Source of the DNA: an uncultured Clostridia bacterium
GTDB taxonomy: Bacteria > Bacillota > Clostridia > Oscillospirales > Oscillospiraceae
Direction: 5' to 3'
Length of the DNA stretch: 61,541 bases
Assembly: GCA_947572235.1 (NCBI GenBank)
Contig: CANPBB010000005.1
Location: 1 to 61,541 of the forward strand
Position 1 is the first letter of the stretch. Each line of letters begins with the position of its first letter. Below, piece by piece: positions 1 through 8,148 of the stretch. The translations under genes were made by a program, and so were the position numbers. Below the pieces are notes generated by a model, which had not been told where the DNA came from, ran no database searches, and was given only the letters and a program-made list of their open reading frames with translations.

Positions 1-112
1 TCGTCCACCATGGCGGTGATCCGCTGCGTCATCCGCTGCTCCGACGCGGCGATCTTTTCGTCCACCATGGCGGTGATCCGCTGCGTCATCCGCTGCTCCG
101 ACGCGGCGATCT
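1..112. repeat. 57-bp tandem repeat inside the coiled-coil gene
   Basis: Two consecutive copies are nearly identical (1-57 and 58-112) and the array continues past the window edge. The period of 57 bp equals 19 codons, so copy-number change would keep the frame and only change the length of the coiled coil. Confidence 0.85.
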
Positions 113-218
113 CCTCCGCTACGAAGCCTTTGATTTCCTGAACAATTCCCTGCTTCTGCTGCTCCATTGCCTGCAGCATCACCTGTGTGATGGCTTGCAG
201 GTCCTGCGCCTCCAGCAT
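1..218 (-). CDS. Repetitive coiled-coil protein, 3' end missing
   Basis: The visible part is the first 72 codons of a leftward gene that runs off the window edge. The start ATG at 218 follows a GGGGGGAGAG ribosome binding site. The translation begins MLEAQDLQAITQVMLQAMEQ, is rich in Gln, Glu, Ala and Met, and is predicted to be all helix. After about residue 36 it enters exact 19-residue repeats whose core reads IAASEQRMTQRITAMVDE. Such proteins usually form coiled coils. No enzymatic motif is visible and the family is not recognised. It lies downstream of mnmA on the same strand with a 58-base gap, so it may share transcription with it. Confidence 0.7.
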   Translation of the reverse strand, partial: MLEAQDLQAITQVMLQAMEQQKQGIVQEIKGFVAEEIAASEQRMTQRITAMVDEKIAASEQRMTQRITAMVD

Positions 219-276
219 ACTCTCTCCCCCCTTTTTTCCTATTCTACCGTTTCTTTTTTTCTTTGTCAAGCTCTAA

Positions 277-1356
277 TCACTCCGCCTCCGCGATGATGCC
301 GCCGCCTAAGACCATGTCGCCGTCGTACAGCACCACCGACTGTCCCGGCGTCACCGCCCGCTGGGGTGTGTCGAAGCGGACCCGCACCCGGCCGTCCCGC
401 AGCACCTGCGCCTCCGCCGGCGCGCCGTGGCGGCTGTGGCGGATCTTTGCCTCCCCTCGAATTGCCCCCGTCGGGCAGGGAATGGACACCCAGTTGAAAT
501 CCTCCGCCGTCAGCGCGCCGCTGTAGAGGGCGTCGTCGTCCCCCAGCACCACCTGATTCCGCGCCTGATCCTTGGCCACCACGTACAGGGGCCGGTCGGC
601 GCTGACGCCTAAGCCCCGGCGCTGGCCCTTGGTGTAGGCCGGGAGGCCCCGGTGGCGGCCCAGTACGCGGCCGTGGACGTCCACGAAGTCCCCCGGCTCC
701 CCCACCGGGGCGCCGAAGCGCCGCAGGAAGGCCATATAGTCCCCGTCGGGCACAAAGCAGATGTCCTGACTGTCCGGGCGGTGGGCGCTCTCCAGTCCCG
801 CCGCCGCCGCCATGGCCCGGATCTCTCCCTTCCCGTAGTCCCCCAGGGGCAGCAGCAGGCGGCTGAGCACCTCCTGCCCCAAGGGATAGAGGAAGTAGCT
901 CTGGTCCTTGGCCTCGTCCGCCCCCCGGAGGAGCTGATACCGCCCGGTGGCGGCGTCCCGGCGGAGGCGGGCGTAGTGCCCGGTGGCAATGTAGTCAAAG
1001 CCCAGCTCCCTGGCCCGCTGGAGCAGGGCGGCGAACTTCACCCCCCGGTTGCAGGCGATGCAGGGGTTGGGCGTCCGGCCAGCGGCGTAGTCAGCGGCAA
1101 AGGGCTCCAATACTTCCCGGCGGAAAGCGGCGCTGAAGTTGAAGGGGAAGTGGTCCATCCCCAAGCGGTCCGCCGCCAACCGGGCGGCCTCCACGTCCTC
1201 CAAGGAGCAGCAGGTGCTCTCCCACTCCCTTCCCACCACCGCGTTGTCAAACAGCCGCAGGGTGCAGCCGGTGACTTGATACCCCTGCCGCTGGAGCAAT
1301 ATCGCCGCCGTCGAGCTGTCCACACCGCCGCTCATGCCCAATAGAACCTTCTCCAT
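277..1356 (-). CDS. mnmA: tRNA-specific 2-thiouridylase MnmA
   Basis: MnmA makes the 2-thio group of wobble uridine 34 in tRNA Lys, Glu and Gln, using ATP and relayed sulfur. The 359-residue product has the usual family length. It carries the PP-loop SGGVDSS at residues 9-15, the catalytic cysteine in NPCIACNRG (Cys102) and the second cysteine in SQDICFVPDG (Cys200). I chose the ATG at 1356 because the protein begins MEKVLLGMSGG exactly at the conserved N-terminus; the frame stays open further upstream but without family-like sequence. The gene is divergent from the lipoprotein at 1524. A TG-N-TATACT extended -10 lies about 30 bases upstream on this strand. Confidence 0.96.
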   Translation of the reverse strand: MEKVLLGMSGGVDSSTAAILLQRQGYQVTGCTLRLFDNAVVGREWESTCCSLEDVEAARLAADRLGMDHFPFNFSAAFRREVLEPFAADYAAGRTPNPCIACNRGVKFAALLQRARELGFDYIATGHYARLRRDAATGRYQLLRGADEAKDQSYFLYPLGQEVLSRLLLPLGDYGKGEIRAMAAAAGLESAHRPDSQDICFVPDGDYMAFLRRFGAPVGEPGDFVDVHGRVLGRHRGLPAYTKGQRRGLGVSADRPLYVVAKDQARNQVVLGDDDALYSGALTAEDFNWVSIPCPTGAIRGEAKIRHSRHGAPAEAQVLRDGRVRVRFDTPQRAVTPGQSVVLYDGDMVLGGGIIAEAE

Positions 1357-1423
1357 ACCGCGCCTCCCTGTTCTGTGCTGTCCGCAGTATACCACAGGTC
1401 TGTCCAAAATACCAGAGCGCCCC

Positions 1424-1452
1424 TTGCGGGGACGCAGTTTCTGTGCTATATT
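1424..1452 (+). promoter_or_regulatory. Probable promoter of the duplicated-domain lipoprotein gene
   Basis: TTGCGG at 1424-1429 and TATATT at 1447-1452 are separated by 17 bases and point toward the gene starting at 1524. The match is moderate. Confidence 0.45.
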
Positions 1453-1523
1453 GTTATAAGAGAGACCTTTTTCGCCCGTTTTCGTCTTATTCTGTATCAC
1501 AACCGTCAAAGGAGGGACTGACT

Positions 1524-3083
1524 ATGACTCTGCGCAGATGGCTGCCGCTGCTGCTCTGCCTGCTGCTTCTGGCGGGCTGTGCCTCGACTGAATCGCTCCC
1601 GCCGCCGGCGGAGAACAATCCCCTGTCCAAAGCCCCGCCGGTCAAGGGCGCTGTGACCTTGTACACCTATGACGGCAGGAGTGTCAACGCCCAGTGGATC
1701 ACCGACAGCGGGAGGAGCGCGGCCTTGGTGGCCGCCCTGTCCGCCGTCAATGCCCCCCGGACGGGGAAGTGGACGCCGGACTTGGTGGAGCTGCCTGTCT
1801 ACGCGGTGGAGTTTCAAGGCAGGGATGGCCAGATGATCCGCGGGGCTTGGTCCAACGGCTGCTGGGTCACTGAGGAGGGGAAGGCTTACCGCTTTGACTT
1901 CGACTTTGACGCCCTCCAAGCCGACCGCTCTTGGCAGGAGCGGGAGGGCGGCGGCTCCCTTGCCGGTCTGCCCTGCGCCTATGTCCTTACCCGCTGTCCA
2001 AACAGCTGGCGCGGCGACCTGCTGCCCCTGTCGGCGGAGCTGCAGCCGGAGGACGGTGTGACACTCACCACAGCCGGCTACGCAGACGGCCTTCTGCGCG
2101 TCCGGCTGCGCAATGAACGGGAGGAAACCTACCACTACGGCAAATCCTTTGGTCTCCAGGTCCTCTGGGACGGCGTCTATCGGGAGATCCCTCCCCAGAC
2201 CCTCTTGGCTATTAACGACCTCGCCTACCCCCTGCCCGCCGGCGAGACGGCGGAGGTTGTCTTTGACACCGCCCACTACGGCGATCTGCCCGCCGGGCAC
2301 TATCGCGTGGTGCTCCCCGGTGACATCTCCGCGGAGTTCCAGGTGGGCAACAGCCTGCTGGCGGAGGCCCAGCCGAAGGGCTCCGCCGCCACGCTGGGGT
2401 ATTACGACGGAGAGGTCACCACCTACTGGAATCTCTACGACGACGTTCAGGAGTGGGCGCTGATCTCCGCCCTCTCCGCCGTCCCCGCGGAGCCGGCCCC
2501 GGACTGGACGCCGGCTTTGGCCGCGCCGCCGGTGTACACCCTATCCCTCGGCGGCACGGAGGGGCCTGTCCGTATCGCTTGGTCCAACGGGTACTGGGTC
2601 ACTGAGGAGGGGACGGCCTGCCATTTTGATTTTGACTTCGCCTCCCTGCCCGGCGCCTTTGACTGGCAGGAGGACGGCTCCTATCCCTCCACCGCCTACA
2701 TGCCTTGCGGCCGTCTGCTGGCCCTCCAAGGGGATGCTTGGCGGCCGGATATGCTGCCGACTGCGGAGCCTTTGGTCCCGACGGAGGGGATTACCCTCAC
2801 GGTGACCGGCTATGACAGCGGCCTTTTGCACATCCGGCTGCACAACGCGCTGGAGACAGACCAATGCTACGGGGAGGCCTTCACCCTTCAGGTCCTCCTA
2901 AACGGCTCTTGGCGGGATGTACCCGTTCAGTCAGATCGGTGGTTTCACTCCATCGCCTACCCCCTGCCCGCCGGCGAGACGGCGGAGGTTGTCTTTGACA
3001 CCGCCCACTACGGCGATCTGCCCGCCGGGCACTATCGCGTGGTGCTCTCCGGCGTCGATATCGCCGGGGAGTTCGATATTTGA
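1524..3083 (+). CDS. Lipoprotein with two repeated Ig-like modules
   Basis: The 519-residue protein starts at ATG 1524 behind AAAGGAGGG. It has a lipoprotein signal peptide ending in the lipobox LLAGC at about residues 17-21, so it should be anchored to the outer face of the membrane. The mature part is two tandem homologous units of about 244 residues. Each holds a segment with AWSNGxWVTEEG and a C-terminal beta-rich segment with GLLxxRLxN, then AYPLPAGETAEVVFDTAHYG. That second segment resembles the small bacterial Ig-like domains common in Clostridia; this is from memory. No catalytic motif is visible. The gene stands alone, followed by a terminator. Function unknown, perhaps binding or sensing at the cell surface. 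Confidence 0.8.
   Translation: MTLRRWLPLLLCLLLLAGCASTESLPPPAENNPLSKAPPVKGAVTLYTYDGRSVNAQWITDSGRSAALVAALSAVNAPRTGKWTPDLVELPVYAVEFQGRDGQMIRGAWSNGCWVTEEGKAYRFDFDFDALQADRSWQEREGGGSLAGLPCAYVLTRCPNSWRGDLLPLSAELQPEDGVTLTTAGYADGLLRVRLRNEREETYHYGKSFGLQVLWDGVYREIPPQTLLAINDLAYPLPAGETAEVVFDTAHYGDLPAGHYRVVLPGDISAEFQVGNSLLAEAQPKGSAATLGYYDGEVTTYWNLYDDVQEWALISALSAVPAEPAPDWTPALAAPPVYTLSLGGTEGPVRIAWSNGYWVTEEGTACHFDFDFASLPGAFDWQEDGSYPSTAYMPCGRLLALQGDAWRPDMLPTAEPLVPTEGITLTVTGYDSGLLHIRLHNALETDQCYGEAFTLQVLLNGSWRDVPVQSDRWFHSIAYPLPAGETAEVVFDTAHYGDLPAGHYRVVLSGVDIAGEFDI
2221..2315 (+). repeat. 95-bp perfect direct repeat, first copy (second at 2953-3047)
   Basis: The 95 bases at 2221-2315 recur without a mismatch at 2953-3047, 732 bp (244 codons) apart, while most of the two surrounding protein modules has diverged strongly. 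This points to recent gene conversion of the C-terminal Ig-like strand region. Confidence 0.85.
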
Positions 3084-3120
3084 AAAAGAACCCGCCGCGT
3101 CTGCGGCGGGCTCTTTTTTT
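3083..3120. terminator. Bidirectional intrinsic terminator
   Basis: The stem CCCGCCGC/GCGGCGGG (3091-3098 with 3103-3110) is flanked by an A-rich run on the left and seven T on the right. It can end both the rightward lipoprotein transcript and the leftward tatD transcript. Confidence 0.9.
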
Positions 3121-3886
3121 ACCTGATTGAGAAAAACCGCTTCCCGTTCTCCATGGTGATCTTGGCGCACTCCTCCGGGGAGATGCCCTTGATCTCCGCC
3201 AGCTTCTCGCAGATGTAACGCACATTGCCCGAGTCGTTCCGCTGTCCCCGGCAGGGCACCGGGGCCATGTAGGGGCTGTCCGTCTCGATCATCAGCCGGT
3301 CCAGCGGCACCGCCGCCGCGGCCTCCACGCTCCGTCGGGCGTTCTTGTAGGTCAGAACCCCGGTGAAGGACACCATCCACCCCAGCTTTACCAGCTCCCG
3401 CGCCAGCTCCGCGCTGCCAGAGAAACAGTGGAACACCCCCCGCACCTTGGGGAACTGCCGGACCAGCGCCAAGCTGTCGGCGTGGGCCTCCCGGTCGTGG
3501 ACGATCACCGGCAGATTCAGCTCCTCCGCCAGTTTCAGCTGGTCACGAAAGACTACTTGCTGTAATTCTTTTGAGGGATTCTCCTCCCAGTAGTAGTCCA
3601 AGCCGATCTCTCCGATAGCCACCACCTTCTCCTCCCGGCTCAGGTCGCGGAGGATGTCCAAGTCCTCCTCTTGGTAGGGGGCGCAGTTCTCCGGGTGATA
3701 GCCCACGGCGGCGCAGACGTGGGGGTATCGGCGGCTCAGGTCCACGGCGGCCCGAGAGGAGGGGAGGTCGCAGCCGGGGTTCACCACCAAGGATACGCCC
3801 CGGGACGGGAGGGCGGAGAGAACGGCGTCGCGGTCGGCGGCGAACTCCTCCGCGTCGTAGTGGGCGTGGGTGTCGAAGAGGGCCAT
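3119..3886 (-). CDS. tatD: TatD-family metal-dependent hydrolase/DNase
   Basis: The 255-residue protein belongs to the TatD family, TIM-barrel two-metal nucleases linked to DNA repair and turnover. Metal ligands are visible as DTHAHYD at the N-terminus, GEIGLDYYW, the HDREAHAD segment, FHCFSGS and the final ETDSPYMAP. The ATG at 3886 sits 9 bases from AGGAG. An ATG seven codons upstream overlaps that site and is less likely. The gene is separated from ftsH by about 185 bases. Exact substrate cannot be read from sequence. Confidence 0.93.
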   Translation of the reverse strand: MALFDTHAHYDAEEFAADRDAVLSALPSRGVSLVVNPGCDLPSSRAAVDLSRRYPHVCAAVGYHPENCAPYQEEDLDILRDLSREEKVVAIGEIGLDYYWEENPSKELQQVVFRDQLKLAEELNLPVIVHDREAHADSLALVRQFPKVRGVFHCFSGSAELARELVKLGWMVSFTGVLTYKNARRSVEAAAAVPLDRLMIETDSPYMAPVPCRGQRNDSGNVRYICEKLAEIKGISPEECAKITMENGKRFFSIR

Positions 3887-4042
3887 GGGATTGTTCTCCT
3901 TTTTCACTGTAGGATAGTGGATATTGTCCGCTTGGTGTGTTTGGGGAATCGCCGTCTCCGGCGGCAGGACTCAGCGGCTTGGCGCGCTGTTCCACAGGTT
4001 TTTACTGCATCCGCATAAAACGCCACAGCCGCAGGGACGAAC

Positions 4043-4069
4043 AAAAAGGGGCCGACAGGCCCCCTTTTT
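4043..4069 (-). terminator. Terminator downstream of ftsH
   Basis: A GC-rich stem (GGGGCC/GGCCCC with loop gaca) is flanked by A5 and T5. Read leftward it ends in TTTTT directly behind the ftsH stop. Confidence 0.85.
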
Positions 4070-4071
4070 GC

Positions 4072-5955
4072 CTATTCTCCGGCGGTGGGCATCTCCGGCG
4101 CGGCCGGCTGGCTGGCCTCGCCCTCCATATACCGCCGGAAGGTCTCGCTGTCCATAGTCTCGTGCGCCAAAAGATACTCCGCTACCGCTGTCAGCTTGTC
4201 ACTGTCGCCTCGCAGCAGCGTCTCGCAGCGGGTATAGGCGGCGTCGATGATGGCCTTTACCTCCACGTCGATCTGGGCGGCTACCTCCTCGGAGTAGGGC
4301 TTGGCCTGGCCCATGCTCCGGCCGATGAACACCTCGTCGCTGCCGGTCTCAAAGTTGATGGTTCCCAGCTTCTCACTCATACCGTAGACCGTGACCATCT
4401 TCCGGGCAATGGCGGTGGCCCGCTCAATGTCGCTGCTGGCCCCGGTGGAGATGTCGCTGAGCATCAGACGCTCCGCCACCCGGCCCCCCAGAAGGGAGAC
4501 AATCTGCTCCTCCATATACCGCTTGGAATAGTACCCCTTGTCCTCCTGGGGAAGGGAGATGGTCATGCCCCCGGCCTGGCCTCGGGGCACGATGGTAATC
4601 TGGTGCACCGGGTCGTGCTGGGGCAGGCGGTACATCACCACCGCGTGGCCCGCCTCGTGGTAGGCGGTGAGTTTCCGCTCGTGCTCCGGCACCACCCGGC
4701 TGCGCTTCTCCGGTCCGGCGATGACCTTGATCACCGACTGCTCCATATCCTCCATGGTGATAAACCGCCGGTCTCCGCGGGCGGCGGAGAGGGCCGCCTC
4801 GTTCACCAAGTTCTCCAAGTCCGCCCCGGTAAAGCCGGCGGTGGACTGGGCGATCTTTTTCAGGCTCACGTCCTCGGCGATAGGTTTGTTGCGCACGTAG
4901 ATCTCTAGGATCTCCTCCCGGCCCCGGATGTCCGGACGGCCCACATAGACCTGCCGGTCAAACCGGCCGGGCCGCAGCAGGGCCGGGTCCAGGATATCCC
5001 GGCGGTTGGTGGCGGCTAAGACCACCACCCCCTCGTTGGAGCCGAAGCCGTCCATCTCCACCAGAAGCTGGTTTAAGGTCTGCTCCCGCTCGTCGTGGCC
5101 GCCGCCGAGGCCCGCGCCTCTCTGCCGGCCCACGGCGTCGATCTCATCAATGAACACCACCGCCGGGGCGGACTTCTTGGCCTCGGCGAAGAGGTCACGG
5201 ACGCGGCTGGCGCCCACGCCCACATAGAGCTCCACAAAGTCGGAGCCGGAGATGGAGAGGAACTGTACCCCGGCCTCCCCGGCCACCGCCTTGGCCAAGA
5301 GGGTCTTACCGGTACCCGGAGGGCCCACCAGCAGCACGCCCTTGGGAATCCGGGCGCCCAAGTCCAAATACTTCTCCGGGTCCTTGAGAAACTCCACGAT
5401 CTCCTGGAGCTCCTCCTTCTCCTCATCGGCGCCGGCCACCTCCCGGAAGGTGACTTTCTTGGCGCTGTCCGCGCCGAAACGGATGCGGGCCTTGCCGAAC
5501 TTGGCGCCCTTGTCCATGCCGCCCCCTTGGGCCCGGACCATCATGAACTGCCACATGAGGAACATCCCGGCAATCAGCACCACATACAGCAGGATGCTGG
5601 ACCACCAGGGCGGCGTATAGGGCGGGCTCATGTCGTAGTTGACGATGATCCCCGCGGCGTACTGCTCCTGAATCAGGTCCCGCATGTCCGCGTAGAACAG
5701 CTCCACGCTGGGCACCTGACAGCGGACAGGCAAGCGGCCAGAGGATACGGTGCTGTCCCGCACCACCAGATCGAGGGTGTTCTCCTTCACCGAGAAAGTC
5801 TCCACCCGCTCCTGATAAAACAGCTGCTTGGCCTCCGCATAGGTCACAGTCTTGCCGCTATTGACGCCATAGAGGGCGTAGTAGCCCAGCACCAGCGCCA
5901 GCAGCACCAGCAGCCAGAACCCCACATCAATCGACCGCCTGCGATTTTTTGACAA
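4072..5955 (-). CDS. ftsH: ATP-dependent zinc metalloprotease FtsH
   Basis: FtsH is a membrane-anchored AAA+ protease that degrades misfolded membrane proteins and unstable regulators. Two N-terminal membrane segments (about residues 12-30 and 117-139) frame an extracytoplasmic part. Walker A GPPGTGKT is near 211-218, Walker B VVFIDEID near 266-273, and the zinc site HEAGH near 433-437. I place the start at TTG 5955 because an AAGGAGTGAGGAG site lies just upstream and the protein then begins [16 protein letters not shown]-type starts further upstream add non-conserved sequence and lack such a site. That gives 627 residues, normal for the family. The last gene of the dnaB-tilS-hpt-ftsH group, as in many Firmicutes. 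Confidence 0.95.
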   Translation of the reverse strand: MSKNRRRSIDVGFWLLVLLALVLGYYALYGVNSGKTVTYAEAKQLFYQERVETFSVKENTLDLVVRDSTVSSGRLPVRCQVPSVELFYADMRDLIQEQYAAGIIVNYDMSPPYTPPWWSSILLYVVLIAGMFLMWQFMMVRAQGGGMDKGAKFGKARIRFGADSAKKVTFREVAGADEEKEELQEIVEFLKDPEKYLDLGARIPKGVLLVGPPGTGKTLLAKAVAGEAGVQFLSISGSDFVELYVGVGASRVRDLFAEAKKSAPAVVFIDEIDAVGRQRGAGLGGGHDEREQTLNQLLVEMDGFGSNEGVVVLAATNRRDILDPALLRPGRFDRQVYVGRPDIRGREEILEIYVRNKPIAEDVSLKKIAQSTAGFTGADLENLVNEAALSAARGDRRFITMEDMEQSVIKVIAGPEKRSRVVPEHERKLTAYHEAGHAVVMYRLPQHDPVHQITIVPRGQAGGMTISLPQEDKGYYSKRYMEEQIVSLLGGRVAERLMLSDISTGASSDIERATAIARKMVTVYGMSEKLGTINFETGSDEVFIGRSMGQAKPYSEEVAAQIDVEVKAIIDAAYTRCETLLRGDSDKLTAVAEYLLAHETMDSETFRRYMEGEASQPAAPEMPTAGE

Positions 5956-6070
5956 CTTCTCCTCACTCCTTCTCTCCCCGGCAAGCCGGGAATAACATAC
6001 CATCCGCGCCCCGCGCATTATATTCTGCGCACACGGCGAAGCCGTAGTGCCGGATTCGCTCTCAGCAGAG

Positions 6071-6205
6071 TTTCGCGCCCGCAGGCGCGAAATATAGTAA
6101 AATCATTTTTTCCGGAAACCGCGTTTTCGGAAAAAATCCCTCTCAGCCGACAAGCGTGCGAACCCTCCGCCCCCGGCGGAGGGCGAGTGCGACGCAGGCG
6201 GCTGC
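6071..6205 (-). repeat. Multi-hairpin intergenic element, copy A (hpt-ftsH gap)
   Basis: This stretch recurs at 11769-11887. Conserved parts in plus-strand order are: a hairpin TTTCGCGCC/GGCGCGAAA; an A/T-rich link; a hairpin TTTTTTCCG/CGGAAAAAA around a GAAACCGCGTTTTC core; the block TCTCAGCCGACAAGCGTGCG; and GCGAGTGCG...GGCGGCTGC. Copy A has an extra stem CCTCCGCC/GGCGGAGG at 6163-6182. In copy B the second stem reads TTTTTGCCG/CGGCAAAAA, a paired change that keeps pairing. Both copies lie in a gap between co-directional leftward genes (hpt and ftsH here; gdpP and rplI for copy B), so either could act as RNA. Function unknown. Confidence 0.75.
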
Positions 6206-6214
6206 AAACCCCCT

Positions 6215-6243
6215 CGAATTAAGTGACACCGTCACTTAATTCG
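6215..6243. other. Perfect 13-bp hairpin over the hpt stop codon
   Basis: CGAATTAAGTGAC at 6215-6227 pairs with 6231-6243 around a 3-base loop. The right arm contains the last hpt codons and its TAA. There is no T-run, so it is more likely an mRNA 3'-end stabiliser or part of the adjoining repeat than a terminator. Copy B of the element has an analogous stem at 11897-11922. Confidence 0.6.
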
Positions 6244-6787
6244 AATAAACTTCCGGCTTCAAAATCCCGATATAGGGCAGATTCCGGTACTTTTGGGCGT
6301 AGTCCAGCCCGTATCCCACCACAAACTCGTCTGGGACAGCGAAGCCCACGTAGTCAGCGTGGATGGCCTTCTTCCGCCGCTCGGGCTTATCCAGCAGGGT
6401 GCAGATGGTGACGCTGGCCGCCCCCTTGGTGAGAAAATACTGCTGGAGGAAGCTCAGGGTATTCCCCGAGTCCAAAATATCCTCCACCACCACCAAGTGC
6501 CGGCCGGAGATATCCTGCTGGATGTCGTGGGTGATCTTCACCACGCCGGAGCTGGCGGTGGCGTCGCCGTAGGAGGACACGGCGATGAACTCCACATCGC
6601 AGGGCACCTGACAGGCCCGGACGATGTCCGCCATAAAGATGAAAGCTCCCCGGAGCACGCTGATAAAGATGGGCCGCTTGTCTTGAAACTTCGGCGCCAT
6701 CTCCGCCCCCAGCTCCCGCACCCGGGCCGCGATCTCCTCCTCCGTGTACAGTACCTTCAGAATATCCTGCCCCATCTCACCGTTCAT
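6236..6787 (-). CDS. hpt: Hypoxanthine phosphoribosyltransferase
   Basis: Hpt salvages hypoxanthine and guanine to IMP and GMP with PRPP. The 183-residue product shows the PRPP-binding loop VVVEDILDSGNTL at about residues 100-112, the flexible-loop SSYGD segment and a C-terminal VGYGLDYAQKYRNLPYIG. Two ATGs lie one codon apart (6793 and 6787). The second has the better distance to GAGGAG, so I use it. The tilS stop (6790-6792) lies between them, so the two genes are translationally coupled. The pair tilS-hpt followed by ftsH is a conserved Firmicute arrangement. Confidence 0.96.
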   Translation of the reverse strand: MNGEMGQDILKVLYTEEEIAARVRELGAEMAPKFQDKRPIFISVLRGAFIFMADIVRACQVPCDVEFIAVSSYGDATASSGVVKITHDIQQDISGRHLVVVEDILDSGNTLSFLQQYFLTKGAASVTICTLLDKPERRKKAIHADYVGFAVPDEFVVGYGLDYAQKYRNLPYIGILKPEVYSN

Positions 6788-6789
6788 AG

Positions 6790-8148
6790 TCATTCTCCTC
6801 TTTCTATTTGTTGAAAAATTACAAACACCGGCTTTTCTCCCTCCGCCGGCGTAAATTGCGCGTTCACACCGACTCCGGCGGCGGCGGCGGGGACCTCCCC
6901 CGCCCGCAGCACCGGCAGCGTATCCCGCCGATAGGGCCGGATTCCCCGCTCGGCGTACAGCCGCTTCAAAGACCGCTCCCCCCGGCTGCCTGAAAGCCTG
7001 AAATGGTCCTCCCGCCTCCAGAGGGTCACTGCCGTCGGCGTCAGCGGCGGCAGACGCAGGGCAAAGCACTCCCCCGCTCCCGGTGTCTCTCTCAGCGATA
7101 CCCGCCAGCCTCCAAACACGGCTGTCCCCCCCTTTTGAAGGGGCACCGGCTCCAGACGGGGGGGCGGCTGGGTGATAACCACGTCCGTCCCCTCCCGATA
7201 GGCCAGCAGGCCATAGGACAGGCGCCGCTCCTGGGCCTCCCGCCCTGCCCGGGCCACGGCCAGCACCGAACCCACATCCACGGCGGTGAGGTCCTGACTA
7301 TGGCCGCAGAGCCGCTCCAGCAGCGTCAGCACCGCCCGGGCGGCCACGGCCTCCGGCGCGGCGGTCAGCGCCTCCCGGCTGATGCGAAGGCCCCGCCAAG
7401 TCCCGCGGGCCTGTTCCGCCAGCGCCGCCGCCGCTTGGTCGATGGCCTCGCCCTCCCTCCGGAGAATTCCGGCGGTCCGGCTCATATTCTCCACCGCCCG
7501 CGGGTTTACCTGACACAGCACCGGCAGCACTTGGTGCCGCAGCAGATTCCGGGCGGCGTCATCCTCAAAATTGGTCTCGTCCTCCACGTATAAAATCCCG
7601 TGGCGGGCAGCATAGCCCTCGATCTCCTCCCGGGGGATCTGCAAAAGGGGCCGCGCCACCTGTCCCCGCACCTGCGGGATGCCGGACAGTCCCCGGCCCC
7701 CGGTGCCCCGGCACAGGTTCAGCAGCATGGTCTCCGCGTTGTCTCCGGCATGGTGGGCGGTGAGTATCCACTGACACCCCCGCTCCGCGGCGGTCCGCTC
7801 CAAAAAGGCGTAGCGCAGGGTCCGACCCGCCTCCTCGATAGTCATGCCCCGGTGCTTTGCCAGCGCCCGGGTGTCCCCCTCCCCTCGGACAAAGGGCACA
7901 CCATGGGTCCGGCAGAAATCCCGGACAAAGGCCTCGTCCCGGTCCGCCGTCTCCGCGCGGAGGCGGTGGTTGAAGTGGGCAGCCACCACCTCCGCGCCGT
8001 TCTCCCGGCTCCACTGGAGGGTCAGGTGGAGCAGGCACATGGAGTCCCGCCCCCCGGACACCGCCAAGAGCCACCGCCGCTCCCCGGCGGGGGTCTTTGC
8101 CGCCAGACGGTGCAGAAACAGCCGGGCGGAGAGCAGCTCACTCCCCAT
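6790..8148 (-). CDS. tilS: tRNA(Ile)-lysidine synthase TilS
   Basis: TilS converts C34 of the CAU-anticodon tRNA Ile to lysidine so that it reads AUA. The 452-residue product has the PP-loop AVSGGRDSMCLL near residues 29-40, then AHFNHRLR, TAHHAGDNAET and the C-terminal TilS substrate-binding domains (SGSRGERSLKRLYAERGI). The start ATG 8148 overlaps the end of dnaB by 11 bases, so translation is probably coupled to dnaB. Its stop lies three bases before the hpt ATG. Confidence 0.95.
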   Translation of the reverse strand: MGSELLSARLFLHRLAAKTPAGERRWLLAVSGGRDSMCLLHLTLQWSRENGAEVVAAHFNHRLRAETADRDEAFVRDFCRTHGVPFVRGEGDTRALAKHRGMTIEEAGRTLRYAFLERTAAERGCQWILTAHHAGDNAETMLLNLCRGTGGRGLSGIPQVRGQVARPLLQIPREEIEGYAARHGILYVEDETNFEDDAARNLLRHQVLPVLCQVNPRAVENMSRTAGILRREGEAIDQAAAALAEQARGTWRGLRISREALTAAPEAVAARAVLTLLERLCGHSQDLTAVDVGSVLAVARAGREAQERRLSYGLLAYREGTDVVITQPPPRLEPVPLQKGGTAVFGGWRVSLRETPGAGECFALRLPPLTPTAVTLWRREDHFRLSGSRGERSLKRLYAERGIRPYRRDTLPVLRAGEVPAAAAGVGVNAQFTPAEGEKPVFVIFQQIERGE

